From Bacillota bacterium (GTDB taxonomy: Bacteria > Bacillota > Clostridia > Lachnospirales > CAG-274), in assembly GCA_017543265.1 (NCBI GenBank), contig JAFYGI010000060.1:47302-111301 (forward strand): a stretch of 64,000 nucleotides of DNA, given 5' to 3'. Below the pieces are notes generated by a model that was not told where the DNA came from, did not search any database, and worked only from the letters and a program-made list of their open reading frames with translations. The stretch's first letter is position 1. Each line of letters opens with the position of its first letter. A program made the position numbers and the translations under genes. This document shows positions 51,130-59,975 of the stretch, piece by piece.

Positions 51130-54100
51130 ATGACATATTCTCAAAAACATCGTCTGCACGGTGCGACGGCATTTATCCTTGCGGTCATAATGATACTGTC
51201 CGTAAGCCCGATGTCGATATTCGCGGCAGATGTGCAGGGTGCATGGACGATAACAAATGACGGTACGTCAAGCGGTGTGGCTAAGTATGAAAAGTTTGAC
51301 CTTGCATACTACAGCCCGACCACAAACATAACATCGGGCAATGCCTACGGAAAGGACTGGGTGCGTTCTTCAAACTGCAACGGTTCGGCAAGCAACGGTA
51401 TAGTTGTGACCGAGGGCAAATCCTATGTTAAATTCACACCCCCCTGCGACGGTACGCTTTATGCGTATATCGGCGCGGCGGCCAGCAAAACGGGCTATGT
51501 AAGCAAGACAAAGGGCTCGGAGAGTACGGCTGTCGGCAGCTTTGTGCCGGGCGGCAGCGAAAATAACAGCGCACCGGGATTTCAGGTGTATCAGGGCGGT
51601 ACCGTACCCGGTCTTAACGAAAAAATGGCAAGACTCGATATAGAAACGGAGTCGGGCACCGACTATTACATAACCGTATCGGGCAGCAAAATGCTTTTCT
51701 ACGACCCCGAATTTGTTCCCTATACAAAGGTTTCGGGTACAATAAGTGACAGCTTTAATATCGGCAGCTATCCGATAAAATTTGTCAACAAGGAAACGGG
51801 AGAAGAAAAGGTACCCGCGGTTGACGGCAACAAATACGAAACAACACTTAAACCGGGTGAATACTCCGTGGCTCTTACAGGCAGCGCGGCCGCAAAATAT
51901 GCGATATCCGCGGCTACCAGAAATATTACCGTAGAGGGCAGCGAAACCGCACAGCCCAAATCGCAGACGGCAGACCTTGCCATAGAGGAGAGTGTTTCCT
52001 ATACCGTATCCGGCAAGCTTATCGGCATGGACAAGACCTATGACGATATGAAGGTCGTTTTCGTGCCTGCGGATCAGGCTTCGCACGAGAGCGCTGCTGC
52101 GGAGATCTCGGGCGATACATATTCCGCACAGCTTGCGGCAAACGAGACCTATACGGCAACGCTTGTCGGTGCCATGGACTATGAGATAGCCGAAGAGGTC
52201 GTTGTTACAAACGACAGCGATGCGGCTGTAACCAAGGACATCACTTTCAAGGCAAAAGACCTTTATACCGTTTCGGGCGGCTTTATCAAGCTCGGAAGCG
52301 AACGCCATTCGTATATCCCCGTAACGGATGTAAATTTCAGTGAAGTAATATTTACAAATGTTGATGATAAGTATACTTATAAGGCAACCGTAGCAGATAA
52401 CAAGTATACCGTTGCTTTAAGAAAGGGTGCTTATCAGGCATCTATTCCTGCCAATGTTTATGGCGGACAGTATTCAACAACGACTCACGTAGTTGTTGAC
52501 GGCGAAAATACCGGCAGAGATTTGCTTTTAGCTTATAATTCCGGAATGTCGGGTGTTAGTATTCCTTATTCCGATACTCTTTATGTCGGCAAAGACAAGG
52601 AATATAAGACAGTTCAGGCTGCTGTTAACGCAGTAAATAAAATGTTCACATCCGCAAGTCCCGCATATGCTCCTGTTACTATTAAAATCGACCCCGGCGT
52701 TTATCGTGAACAGGTAGTTGTAAACAGCCCCAATATCACTTTTGAGTCAAACGGCGGCGATGCTTCAAACACAAAGATTACATGGTACTACGGTATCGGC
52801 TACAAATACTACAGCTGTGTAAACAGCTATTACGACCCCTATGCGGATTACGACCAATTTGACAAGGGCGATGTACAAAGCTATTGGGGCTCGGCGGTCA
52901 TTCTGCAAAAGGGTGCCGCAAACTTCAGGGCAGAGGGCATAACATTTGAAAATTCGTTCAACAAGTATATGACGGACGAAGAAATAGCCGACGGCGTACA
53001 GCCAAACGGCAAAGAGGCAATAAATGTACAGCGTAAGGAAAACACAAACGTTGACACAAAGGCTGCTACGGAGCGTGCGGCGGCGCTTGTAAACTATGCC
53101 GACAAGGTAGAGTTTAAAAACTGCTCGTTTATAGGCAGTCAGGATACGCTTTACACATCAAATGCGCCTACGGACGCATACTTTAAAAACTGCTATATCG
53201 AGGGTCAGACGGACTTCATCTACGGCAACGGCGATGTTATCTTCGATGCCTGCGAGCTTAACTTCTGCGGCTATGACGGCAGCTCGGTAGGCGGTTATCT
53301 GACAGCACAGTCCTCGTCCGCATCAAACAAGGCAGAGGACGGCTATATTTTCAGAAACTGTTATGTTTCCTATAACAGCGACAGAATGACTGCACCCGGC
53401 ACATACGGCAGAATGTGGGGCGACAACGCGACAGTTGCCTTTATCAACACCGTATTGCAGGAAAAGAATATGATATCCGCAGAGGGCTGGACCGAAATGA
53501 GCGGCAAAAAGCCCACGGATGCAGGCATGACACTTGTTGAGTACAACACCACATATAACGGACAGCCCATAGACACATCGGGACGTGTGGTTCCCGCAAA
53601 GGAGTCTATCGACGAGAGCAAGTACACGGTTGAAAGCGTATTTATCAACAAGGGCTGGACACCCGTATACTACACACCGGAGGCAGGCGGCAAGGCAGCA
53701 TTCAAAACCGTGCCCACCCTGACATCAAACGGCGACCTTAACACACCAAATCCAGGCGAAACGGTCACCGCAGTATACGAGCTTGAGGACGCATTCGCAG
53801 CAAACGATGCCTCCAAGATAGAGTGGTACGCAGTAGCGCAGGGCTATGATTCGGCAAGCCTTGACAGCATTTTAAAGAGTGCATCACTTTTAAAGAGCAC
53901 GACAGCAACAAGCAGCAAAAAGTTCCAGATACCCATGGCTGCGGCAGGCAAGTACCTTATGGTAGTTGTTACACCTATGGCAACGGGCAGCGAAGCGGGC
54001 GATGCGGCGTTCTATATCGACACCGAAAAGCCTGTCAGCGATGTCTGGTCAAACCCCGACAACGAAAAGGAGATAGCACCCGGCTCGGGTATCAATATCT

Positions 54101-55731
54101 ACCTTGCGGGAGACTCTACCGTAAAGGATTACTCCGCAAACGGTATGTACAACAGCGGCAAGATACAGACGGCAGGCTCCTGGGGCGAATTTTTACAGGC
54201 ATTTTTCGATGAGGATTATGTAAAGGTAAACGATTACGCACAGGGCGGCAGAAGCTCACGTTCGTTCATCAACGAGGGCAAGCTTGAAAATATCAGGAAA
54301 AATATCAAGAAGGGCGATTATCTCTTTGTTCAGTTTGCGCATAACGACTGTGCAAACCAGTCGGGCTATACGCAGGAGCGTTTTGTGCCCATGTACACAA
54401 AGGATAACCCCTCGTCTTCAAAGGACAACAGCAGCGGCTTCCCCGTTGTAAGACCTGTTGAGTCCATGAAGACAGCATCTCCCGATGCTTATGCGGCAAC
54501 CTACGGCGCAACATATTACGCATGGGACTGCGGCGCTACATACAAGGGCTATATGCAGGAATATATCGAGGCGGCACTTGAGGTCGGCGCTATTCCCGTT
54601 ATAGTAACACCAGTAGCAAGAATGTACTACGAAAACGGCAAAATAAAGACACATCACGACGCGGAGGACACAACAAGCGAGGCCAAGGATTATACCACAA
54701 AGGGCAATGCTTATGTAACGGCGTGCCGTGAACTTTACGAGGAGAATAAGGACCGCGGCGCACTTCTTATAGACGCATACGGCATTACAGTCGATATGTT
54801 CGAGGGTGCATACGCAGAGGGCGGCGAGGCTCTCGGTGCGGCGGTCATGGACAAGGGCGACAAGACCCACTCCAACAAGACAGGCGGCGTTATACAGGCA
54901 GGTTACATAGCAAAGGCACTTAAAGATATGAATGTTTCGCTTTCGCAGTACGTTGTACAGCCCAAAGCGGTATACGGCGAGGAAAGCACGGGCGAATTTA
55001 TCTTTACCATAGACAAGGAAGGCAAGTTTATCGCAAAGGATAAATACCTTGTTGAGCAGCCTTATTGGGAAGGCATCGGACAGGCGCTTTTTGACAGCCT
55101 TGCGCAGGCAGAACCCGAACCCGAGCCTGAGCCCGAACCCGAGCCTCAGCCCGAAAAGAAAATGATGCCTTTTGCTAATATCCATAAGGACGAGACCTGC
55201 GAGGGCTTTACGGTATCGGCGGCAGTAGATTCGCTGATGTACAAGGAAGTCGGCTTTGTTATGACGGCCAACGGCGTAAGTGTTGAAAGAAGCACGGATA
55301 CCGTTTACGGCGGTACACATGAAAGCGGTTTTACGGCTGAACAGCTTGGCGGCAAATATATGTATTCCTTTGAGATAACGGATTTTCCCGAGGGGGCAAC
55401 AAATGTTACCGTTACACCTTATGTTGTTTATCTTGACGGCGAAAAGGAGCTTGGCGAGACCGCAGAGTACGTTGTAACAAAGGACGAAAAGGGTCTTGGC
55501 TTTTCACAGACAGCAACAGGCCTTGAGCCCGAGCCTTTCGACATCCCCCTTGTAAATGCCGCACAGGAGGAAACAACGGCAGAGGAGACCGAAAACAAGG
55601 GAACAGCGGAAGAACCTAAGGCTGAAAGCACAGAGGCGGCAAAGGAAACGGCTGTATTTACAGCCGACGAGGTACTTAGCGACAGCGCCTTTGTCTTTGA
55701 ACCCGAACCCGATGCAAAGGAGGCGGCCTAA
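51130..55731 (+). CDS. Secreted pectinesterase (CE8) - rhamnogalacturonan acetylesterase (CE12) fusion
   Basis: A 1,533-aa exported enzyme for pectin deesterification. Signal peptide about 1-33 (HGATAFILAVIMILSVSPMS then IFAADV). Beta-sandwich modules fill about 90-470. The CE8 parallel beta-helix lies at about 482-775 with SQDTLYTSN (Asp near 672), GQTDFIYGNGDVIFDAC (Asp near 695) and GRMWG (Arg near 761). The CE12 SGNH domain spans about 988-1,265 with YLAGDSTVKDY (Ser), DYAQGGRSSRSF, FAHND and GDKTHSNKTGG (Asp/His). An EP-repeat linker follows, then one more beta domain. CE8 removes methyl and CE12 acetyl groups. AAAAGGAGGA precedes ATG 51,130. Near 52,320-52,770 codons become more AT-rich. 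No cell-wall anchor is visible. Confidence 0.92.
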   Translation: MTYSQKHRLHGATAFILAVIMILSVSPMSIFAADVQGAWTITNDGTSSGVAKYEKFDLAYYSPTTNITSGNAYGKDWVRSSNCNGSASNGIVVTEGKSYVKFTPPCDGTLYAYIGAAASKTGYVSKTKGSESTAVGSFVPGGSENNSAPGFQVYQGGTVPGLNEKMARLDIETESGTDYYITVSGSKMLFYDPEFVPYTKVSGTISDSFNIGSYPIKFVNKETGEEKVPAVDGNKYETTLKPGEYSVALTGSAAAKYAISAATRNITVEGSETAQPKSQTADLAIEESVSYTVSGKLIGMDKTYDDMKVVFVPADQASHESAAAEISGDTYSAQLAANETYTATLVGAMDYEIAEEVVVTNDSDAAVTKDITFKAKDLYTVSGGFIKLGSERHSYIPVTDVNFSEVIFTNVDDKYTYKATVADNKYTVALRKGAYQASIPANVYGGQYSTTTHVVVDGENTGRDLLLAYNSGMSGVSIPYSDTLYVGKDKEYKTVQAAVNAVNKMFTSASPAYAPVTIKIDPGVYREQVVVNSPNITFESNGGDASNTKITWYYGIGYKYYSCVNSYYDPYADYDQFDKGDVQSYWGSAVILQKGAANFRAEGITFENSFNKYMTDEEIADGVQPNGKEAINVQRKENTNVDTKAATERAAALVNYADKVEFKNCSFIGSQDTLYTSNAPTDAYFKNCYIEGQTDFIYGNGDVIFDACELNFCGYDGSSVGGYLTAQSSSASNKAEDGYIFRNCYVSYNSDRMTAPGTYGRMWGDNATVAFINTVLQEKNMISAEGWTEMSGKKPTDAGMTLVEYNTTYNGQPIDTSGRVVPAKESIDESKYTVESVFINKGWTPVYYTPEAGGKAAFKTVPTLTSNGDLNTPNPGETVTAVYELEDAFAANDASKIEWYAVAQGYDSASLDSILKSASLLKSTTATSSKKFQIPMAAAGKYLMVVVTPMATGSEAGDAAFYIDTEKPVSDVWSNPDNEKEIAPGSGINIYLAGDSTVKDYSANGMYNSGKIQTAGSWGEFLQAFFDEDYVKVNDYAQGGRSSRSFINEGKLENIRKNIKKGDYLFVQFAHNDCANQSGYTQERFVPMYTKDNPSSSKDNSSGFPVVRPVESMKTASPDAYAATYGATYYAWDCGATYKGYMQEYIEAALEVGAIPVIVTPVARMYYENGKIKTHHDAEDTTSEAKDYTTKGNAYVTACRELYEENKDRGALLIDAYGITVDMFEGAYAEGGEALGAAVMDKGDKTHSNKTGGVIQAGYIAKALKDMNVSLSQYVVQPKAVYGEESTGEFIFTIDKEGKFIAKDKYLVEQPYWEGIGQALFDSLAQAEPEPEPEPEPEPQPEKKMMPFANIHKDETCEGFTVSAAVDSLMYKEVGFVMTANGVSVERSTDTVYGGTHESGFTAEQLGGKYMYSFEITDFPEGATNVTVTPYVVYLDGEKELGETAEYVVTKDEKGLGFSQTATGLEPEPFDIPLVNAAQEETTAEETENKGTAEEPKAESTEAAKETAVFTADEVLSDSAFVFEPEPDAKEAA

Positions 55732-55874
55732 TGAAAAAAACATATACAAAAGCGGAAATAAGCATTATTGAGATAAGATCCGACGATGTCATTACTCTCA
55801 GCGGCCTTATTTTCGGCGGCGATAAAGGTGAATCCCAAAAGGAGAGCTTTTCAAGCTTGTTTGGAGGCAATTAA
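55731..55874 (+). CDS. 47-aa peptide of the MKKxYxKxE...DVITLSG type
   Basis: The ATG overlaps the enzyme's TAA (TAATG). The peptide begins MKKTYTKAEISIIEIRSDD, continues VITLSGLIFGG, and ends with SLFGGN. Similar short proteins with a basic start, alternating beta residues and a DVIT(x)SG core occur widely in gut Firmicutes and Bacteroidetes and have no assigned function. Translational coupling to the pectin enzyme suggests a shared role or co-secretion, but that is inference. It is followed by a terminator. Confidence 0.75.
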   Translation: MKKTYTKAEISIIEIRSDDVITLSGLIFGGDKGESQKESFSSLFGGN

Positions 55875-55884
55875 ACCAATAACA

Positions 55885-55912
55885 GGGGCTGCAAAATGCA
55901 GCCCCCTTTTTT
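55885..55912 (+). terminator. Terminator after the pectin-enzyme operon
   Basis: GGGGCTGCA / TGCAGCCCC, 9-bp perfect stem with AAA loop, then C and six T. Confidence 0.92.
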
Positions 55913-55923
55913 AAGGAGAAGCT

Positions 55924-56898
55924 ATGGATAAAAGAATTTTATGCGGAAAAGAAGTGACGGAAATAGGGCTGGGCACATGGCAGCTCGGCACAAAATGGGG
56001 TACGCCCTTTAACGCAGACGAGGCAGAGAGGGTGCTGGAGGCTGCGTATAACGGCGGTATCACGCTGGCAGATACGGCGGACTGCTATATGGGCGGCAGC
56101 AGCGAAAGCGCGATAGGCAGCTTTTTAAAAAAGCATCCCGACAGCTTTTTTGTTGTCACAAAGATAGGCAGACGCTCAAACCCGCACAATGCCGATGCCT
56201 ACACACCCGAAACGGTAGAAAGGTTTATAGACGGCAGCCTTGAAAGGCTGGGCCTTGAAAAGCTCGATCTGGTGCTGCTGCATTGTCCGCCTGCCGCCGT
56301 TTACGATAAGGCGGAGGTCTTTGACGCGCTTGAAAAAATAAAAAAAGGCGGCAAAATAGCCGCATACGGGGTCAGCGCGGAAAAGGTGGACGAGGCTGTT
56401 AAGGCGGCGGAATACGGCATTTCCGCAGTCGAGATCGTCTTTAATATGTTCCGCCACAAGCCGAAGGACAAGCTTTTTTCGCTGTGCAGGGAAAAGAATA
56501 TCGGCATACTGGCAAGGGTGCCGCTTGCAAGCGGTCTTTTGACGGGAAAATTCACAAAGGACACGGTTTTTTCGGAAAAAGATCACAGAAATTACAACCG
56601 CGACGGAAGCTCCTTTGACAAGGGGGAGACCTTTGCGGGGGTGGACTATGACAAGGGGCTGGAAGCTGTGTCAAAGCTGAAGGAACTGTTCGGCACGGAC
56701 GACATCGCGCCCTATGCGCTTAAATGGATATTGATGCATGATGAGATAAGCGCGGTAATACCCGGCGCAAGCAGGGCAGAGCAGGTGACGATGAACCTGC
56801 GTGCCGCAGAAATGCCTCCGCTGAGCGAGGCGCAGATGAGGGGCGTGGAGGAGATATATAATAAATATATCCGTGCGGATGTGCAGGATAAATGGTGA
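55924..56898 (+). CDS. Aldo/keto reductase
   Basis: NADPH-dependent carbonyl reductase of 324 aa (TIM barrel). The catalytic tetrad is visible: Asp and Tyr in ADTADCYMGG, Lys in VVTKIG, His in LVLLHCPPAA. The start EIGLGTWQLGTKWG and the IPGASRAEQV cofactor site are typical. The substrate is unknown; a plant sugar or aldehyde is possible. AAGGAG precedes ATG; the gene starts 12 bp after the preceding terminator. It converges with the acetyltransferase gene without a gap. Confidence 0.93.
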   Translation: MDKRILCGKEVTEIGLGTWQLGTKWGTPFNADEAERVLEAAYNGGITLADTADCYMGGSSESAIGSFLKKHPDSFFVVTKIGRRSNPHNADAYTPETVERFIDGSLERLGLEKLDLVLLHCPPAAVYDKAEVFDALEKIKKGGKIAAYGVSAEKVDEAVKAAEYGISAVEIVFNMFRHKPKDKLFSLCREKNIGILARVPLASGLLTGKFTKDTVFSEKDHRNYNRDGSSFDKGETFAGVDYDKGLEAVSKLKELFGTDDIAPYALKWILMHDEISAVIPGASRAEQVTMNLRAAEMPPLSEAQMRGVEEIYNKYIRADVQDKW

Positions 56899-57477
56899 TC
56901 AATGCACGGTAAAAAAATTGTCGGTATAATATTTTGGCGACAGCATTGAACGGTATATGCCGCGGTAGAGTGTCGAAATCTCGTCTGCGGCATATTTTCT
57001 GCTTTCGGCAATAGTCAGTATTTTATACTCCGCACCGAATACACGGGAGGTAAGCCCCGTGTCCGTACAGCCGTTTTTGGCATAAAAGGCAAGCCTGTTT
57101 TTCTGCGCTTCGGCGGCGGTCTTTGTTTCTGCGTATTCGGGGTTTTCGGACTCTATTACGGTTACGTCCGCTGTCTTGAAATAGGGGAGCAAAAGCCCGA
57201 AAAACACGGTGCCGAGGCCGCTGTGCCTGTGCTCTTTCTCAACAGCAAAATAATCGAGCAGCAATGCACTTGTGCCGTTTGCATCAAGCTTGTAAAAATA
57301 TGAGTAGGCGAGCATATCATTGCCGTCAAACATACCAAAGCAGGCATAATGCCCCGCATTTGCGGCCCTTTCGATCGACGCAAAAGGTTTAAGCTCGTTT
57401 TTGGGGAAATCATTTGTCATGCGGGTATTGTAGATATATTCGGCCTGCCGCATATCAAGCCTTTTGCATTCGTACAT
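56899..57477 (-). CDS. GNAT-family N-acetyltransferase
   Basis: A 192-aa acetyltransferase. The acetyl-CoA site is seen in DYFAVEKEHRHSGLGTVFFG (V/I-x-x-x-x-R-x-x-G-x-G/A form), followed by VIESENPEYAE and LAFYAKNGCTDTGL as in the last strand and helix of GNAT enzymes. Substrate is unknown. Its promoter diverges from the lysine riboswitch operon. Its stop directly abuts the aldo/keto reductase stop, an unusually tight convergence. Confidence 0.87.
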   Translation of the reverse strand: MYECKRLDMRQAEYIYNTRMTNDFPKNELKPFASIERAANAGHYACFGMFDGNDMLAYSYFYKLDANGTSALLLDYFAVEKEHRHSGLGTVFFGLLLPYFKTADVTVIESENPEYAETKTAAEAQKNRLAFYAKNGCTDTGLTSRVFGAEYKILTIAESRKYAADEISTLYRGIYRSMLSPKYYTDNFFTVH

Positions 57478-57517
57478 ACTGCTGCCTCCGACGGTTTGTC
57501 ATAAGAATTATGAGTGT

Positions 57518-57546
57518 ATGATACCATGTTTTTGCATCCGTGTCAA
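57518..57546 (-). promoter_or_regulatory. Promoter of the GNAT gene
   Basis: Minus strand: TTGACA (57,546-57,541), 17 bp, TATCAT (57,523-57,518). Confidence 0.8.
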
Positions 57547-57549
57547 AGC

Positions 57550-57596
57550 AAACGGCAAAATATTTTTTAAGTAAACGGCAAAATAAATTTTTTGCC
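57550..57596. repeat. Paired 13-bp direct repeats and inverted repeat between divergent promoters
   Basis: AAACGGCAAAATA occurs at 57,550-57,562 and 57,573-57,585, 23 bp apart. The second copy overlaps GGCAAAA/TTTTGCC (57,577-57,583 with 57,590-57,596), which ends at the -35 box of the lysine operon. They may be regulator sites acting on both promoters. Confidence 0.5.
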
Positions 57597-57625
57597 TTGA
57601 CATATAACTTTATAGGTGATATTAT
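57597..57625 (+). promoter_or_regulatory. Consensus promoter of the asd-dapA operon
   Basis: TTGACA (57,597-57,602), 17 bp, TATTAT (57,620-57,625). The transcript opens into the lysine riboswitch. Confidence 0.9.
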
Positions 57626-57646
57626 ATGTATATGTATGTAAATATT

Positions 57647-57810
57647 TGATAGAGGCGCATTATTCATCAGTAACTGCGGAGCAGACGGCAAAGCGTTTTA
57701 TGCCGCGGTGAAAGGGGACAATGCCGAGGGCTGCGTGACTTTGCGAAGGGCGGCTCGGTCGCTGCGGCAAACAGCCCTGTGACTGTCATCTTATGGATGG
57801 AGTGCTATCA
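57647..57810 (+). promoter_or_regulatory. Lysine riboswitch (L box)
   Basis: P1 is TGATAG (57,647-57,652) with CTATCA (57,805-57,810). The conserved aptamer strings are present: AGAGGCGC, TCATCAGTA, GGTGAAAGGGGACAATGCC and the GTGACTGTCATC / GGATGGAGTGCTATC end (each in order). Lysine binding should favour the terminator at 57,843-57,870 and lower expression of asd and dapA. The pathway of the downstream genes confirms the identity. Confidence 0.95.
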
Positions 57811-57842
57811 TCAGTAATACAAGTGGAAGGTATGTATTAATG

Positions 57843-57870
57843 GGAACGGCATTTTGTCGTTTCTTTTTTT
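57843..57870 (+). terminator. Riboswitch expression-platform terminator
   Basis: GGAACGGCA pairs with TGTCGTTTC (two wobbles) and is followed by seven T, 48 bp before asd. Confidence 0.8.
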
Positions 57871-57918
57871 GTAACAGGTAAACACAACACTCAATATATT
57901 ATTAAAGGAGCTTTTAAA

Positions 57919-58998
57919 ATGAAAAAGTACAATGTTGGTATCATCGGCGCAACGGGTATGGTTGGTCAGCGTTTTGCGCTGCTTTTAAGCAAGCACCCCT
58001 GGTTTGACGTTAAGGTAGTGGCTGCAAGCCCCCGTTCGGCAGGCAAAAAGTTAAAGGACGCGATCGGCTCGCGCTGGGCCATGACCGAGCCTATGCCCGC
58101 AGAGGTGGCAGACCTTGTGGTTATGGATGCTTCGGCCGATGTTGAAAAAATTGCGGGCATGGTAGACTTTGTGTTCTGTGCCGTAGATATGAAAAAGGAC
58201 GAGATACGCGCCCTGGAGGAAAAATATGCAAAGGCAGAGTGCCCCGTTGTCAGCAACAACTCGGCACACCGCGGTACACCCGATGTTCCCATGGTAGTAC
58301 CCGAGCTTAACCCCGAGCATATCGAGATAATCGCTTCACAGAGAAAACGCCTCGGCACAAAGCGCGGTTTTATCGCAGTTAAGTCAAACTGCTCCATACA
58401 AAGCTATGTTCCCGCGCTTCATCCGTTAAGAAAGTACGGCATCAAAAATGTACTTGCCTGCACATATCAGGCAATTTCGGGCGCAGGCAAGACCTTTGAG
58501 ACATGGCCGGAAATGGTGGATAACCTTATCCCCTACATCGGCGGCGAGGAAGAAAAGTCCGAAAACGAGCCCTTAAAGGTTTGGGGCAAGATAAACGGTG
58601 ATGTTATCGAAAATGCCACGACCCCCAATATCACAACACAGTGCTTAAGAGTTGCGGTTTCCGACGGCCACACAGCGGCAGTTTTCGTAAGCTTTGACAA
58701 CAAGCCCTCAAAAGAGGAAATATTAAAGGCATGGAAGGATTTCTCGGGCGTACCGCAGGAGCTGGAGCTTCCCTCGGCACCCAAGCAGTTCTTAAACTAC
58801 TTTGAGGAGGATAACAGACCTCAGGCCAAGCTTGACCGTATGCTTGAAGGCGGTATGGCGGTATCCATCGGCCGTTTAAGAGAGGATAAGCAGTACGACT
58901 ATAAGTTTGTGTGCCTTTCACACAACACATTAAGAGGCGCGGCAGGCGGTGCTGTTCTTCTTGCCGAACTTCTTGCAGCAAAGGGTTATTTTGATTGA
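57919..58998 (+). CDS. asd: Aspartate-semialdehyde dehydrogenase
   Basis: Makes aspartate semialdehyde for lysine, threonine and methionine synthesis (359 aa). NADP loop GIIGATGMVGQ, catalytic Cys in SNCSIQSYVPALH, and the GAGKTFETWPEM loop are seen. The length and sequence match the long archaeal/fungal-type ASADH also found in Clostridia and Bacteroidetes. AAAGGAG precedes the ATG, and the riboswitch controls it. dapA follows after 20 bp. Confidence 0.95.
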   Translation: MKKYNVGIIGATGMVGQRFALLLSKHPWFDVKVVAASPRSAGKKLKDAIGSRWAMTEPMPAEVADLVVMDASADVEKIAGMVDFVFCAVDMKKDEIRALEEKYAKAECPVVSNNSAHRGTPDVPMVVPELNPEHIEIIASQRKRLGTKRGFIAVKSNCSIQSYVPALHPLRKYGIKNVLACTYQAISGAGKTFETWPEMVDNLIPYIGGEEEKSENEPLKVWGKINGDVIENATTPNITTQCLRVAVSDGHTAAVFVSFDNKPSKEEILKAWKDFSGVPQELELPSAPKQFLNYFEEDNRPQAKLDRMLEGGMAVSIGRLREDKQYDYKFVCLSHNTLRGAAGGAVLLAELLAAKGYFD

Positions 58999-59018
58999 TT
59001 TGAAAGGAGTTTCCGATT

Positions 59019-59909
59019 ATGGCAAAAAAGACATTATTTACGGGCGCAGGTGTTGCCATAGTTACACCGTTTAACAAGGACGGCAGCGTAAACTATGATT
59101 CGCTTGGCGAAATGCTTGAATATCAGATAGCAAACAGCACGGACGCAATTATTATCTGCGGCACAACGGGCGAGGCTTCCACCCTTACCGATGACGAGCA
59201 GATAGATGTTATCGAATACACGGTAAAGAAAGTAAATAAGCGCATTCCCGTTATTGCGGGCGCAGGCAGCAACGATACCGCACACGGTATGCAGCTTGCA
59301 AAGCGTGCCGAGGCAGTTGGCTCCGACGGCCTTCTGATAGTTACGCCTTATTACAACAAGACTACACAGCGCGGCCTTATCAAGTATTACAAGGACATGG
59401 CGGGCGCAGTTGATATACCTATCATCATGTACAGCGTTGCGGGCAGGACGGGCGTAAATATCGCACCCTCTACCGTAAAGGCACTTTGCGAGGTAGAAAA
59501 TATCGTTGCCATTAAAGAGGCAAGCGGCAATATTTCGCAGGTTGCGGAAATTGCGGCGCTTTGCGGCGACAGAATGGATATATACAGCGGCAACGACGAC
59601 CAGATAGTACCGCTTATGTCGCTTGGCGGCAAGGGCGTTATATCCGTGCTTTCAAATGTTGCGCCAAAGTATACGCATGACATGGTGCAGAGCTATCTTG
59701 ACGGCGATGTTAAAAAGGCCTGCGATATGCAGCTTGGTGCTATAGACCTTATCAAGCACCTGTTTATCGAGGTAAATCCCATCCCCGTTAAGGAAGCACT
59801 TAACATGATGGGCAAAAATGCGGGCGCTTTCCGCGCACCCCTGCTTGAAATGGCAGACGAGAACCGCGAAAAGTTAAGAGAGAGTATGAAAAACTTCGGA
59901 CTTCTTTGA
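59019..59909 (+). CDS. dapA: 4-hydroxy-tetrahydrodipicolinate synthase
   Basis: First committed enzyme of lysine/diaminopimelate synthesis (296 aa, TIM barrel). Pyruvate-binding Lys is in IVAIKEASGN; GTTGEASTLT, TPYYNKTTQRG and MYSVAGRTGVN hold the conserved Thr and Tyr. The usual length. It would share the riboswitch-controlled transcript with asd. AAAGGAG precedes the ATG. Confidence 0.96.
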   Translation: MAKKTLFTGAGVAIVTPFNKDGSVNYDSLGEMLEYQIANSTDAIIICGTTGEASTLTDDEQIDVIEYTVKKVNKRIPVIAGAGSNDTAHGMQLAKRAEAVGSDGLLIVTPYYNKTTQRGLIKYYKDMAGAVDIPIIMYSVAGRTGVNIAPSTVKALCEVENIVAIKEASGNISQVAEIAALCGDRMDIYSGNDDQIVPLMSLGGKGVISVLSNVAPKYTHDMVQSYLDGDVKKACDMQLGAIDLIKHLFIEVNPIPVKEALNMMGKNAGAFRAPLLEMADENREKLRESMKNFGLL

Positions 59910-59914
59910 TAAAA

Positions 59915-59948
59915 CGGGGTTGTTGCGTTCAGTGACAGCCCCGCTTTT
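59915..59948 (+). terminator. Weak hairpin between dapA and the dipeptidase gene
   Basis: CGGGGTTG pairs with CAGCCCCG (one wobble), then CTTTT. It may reduce read-through into the dipeptidase gene. Confidence 0.55.
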
Positions 59949-59975
59949 GCATATATGGGTGATAGGAGCGAGGAT

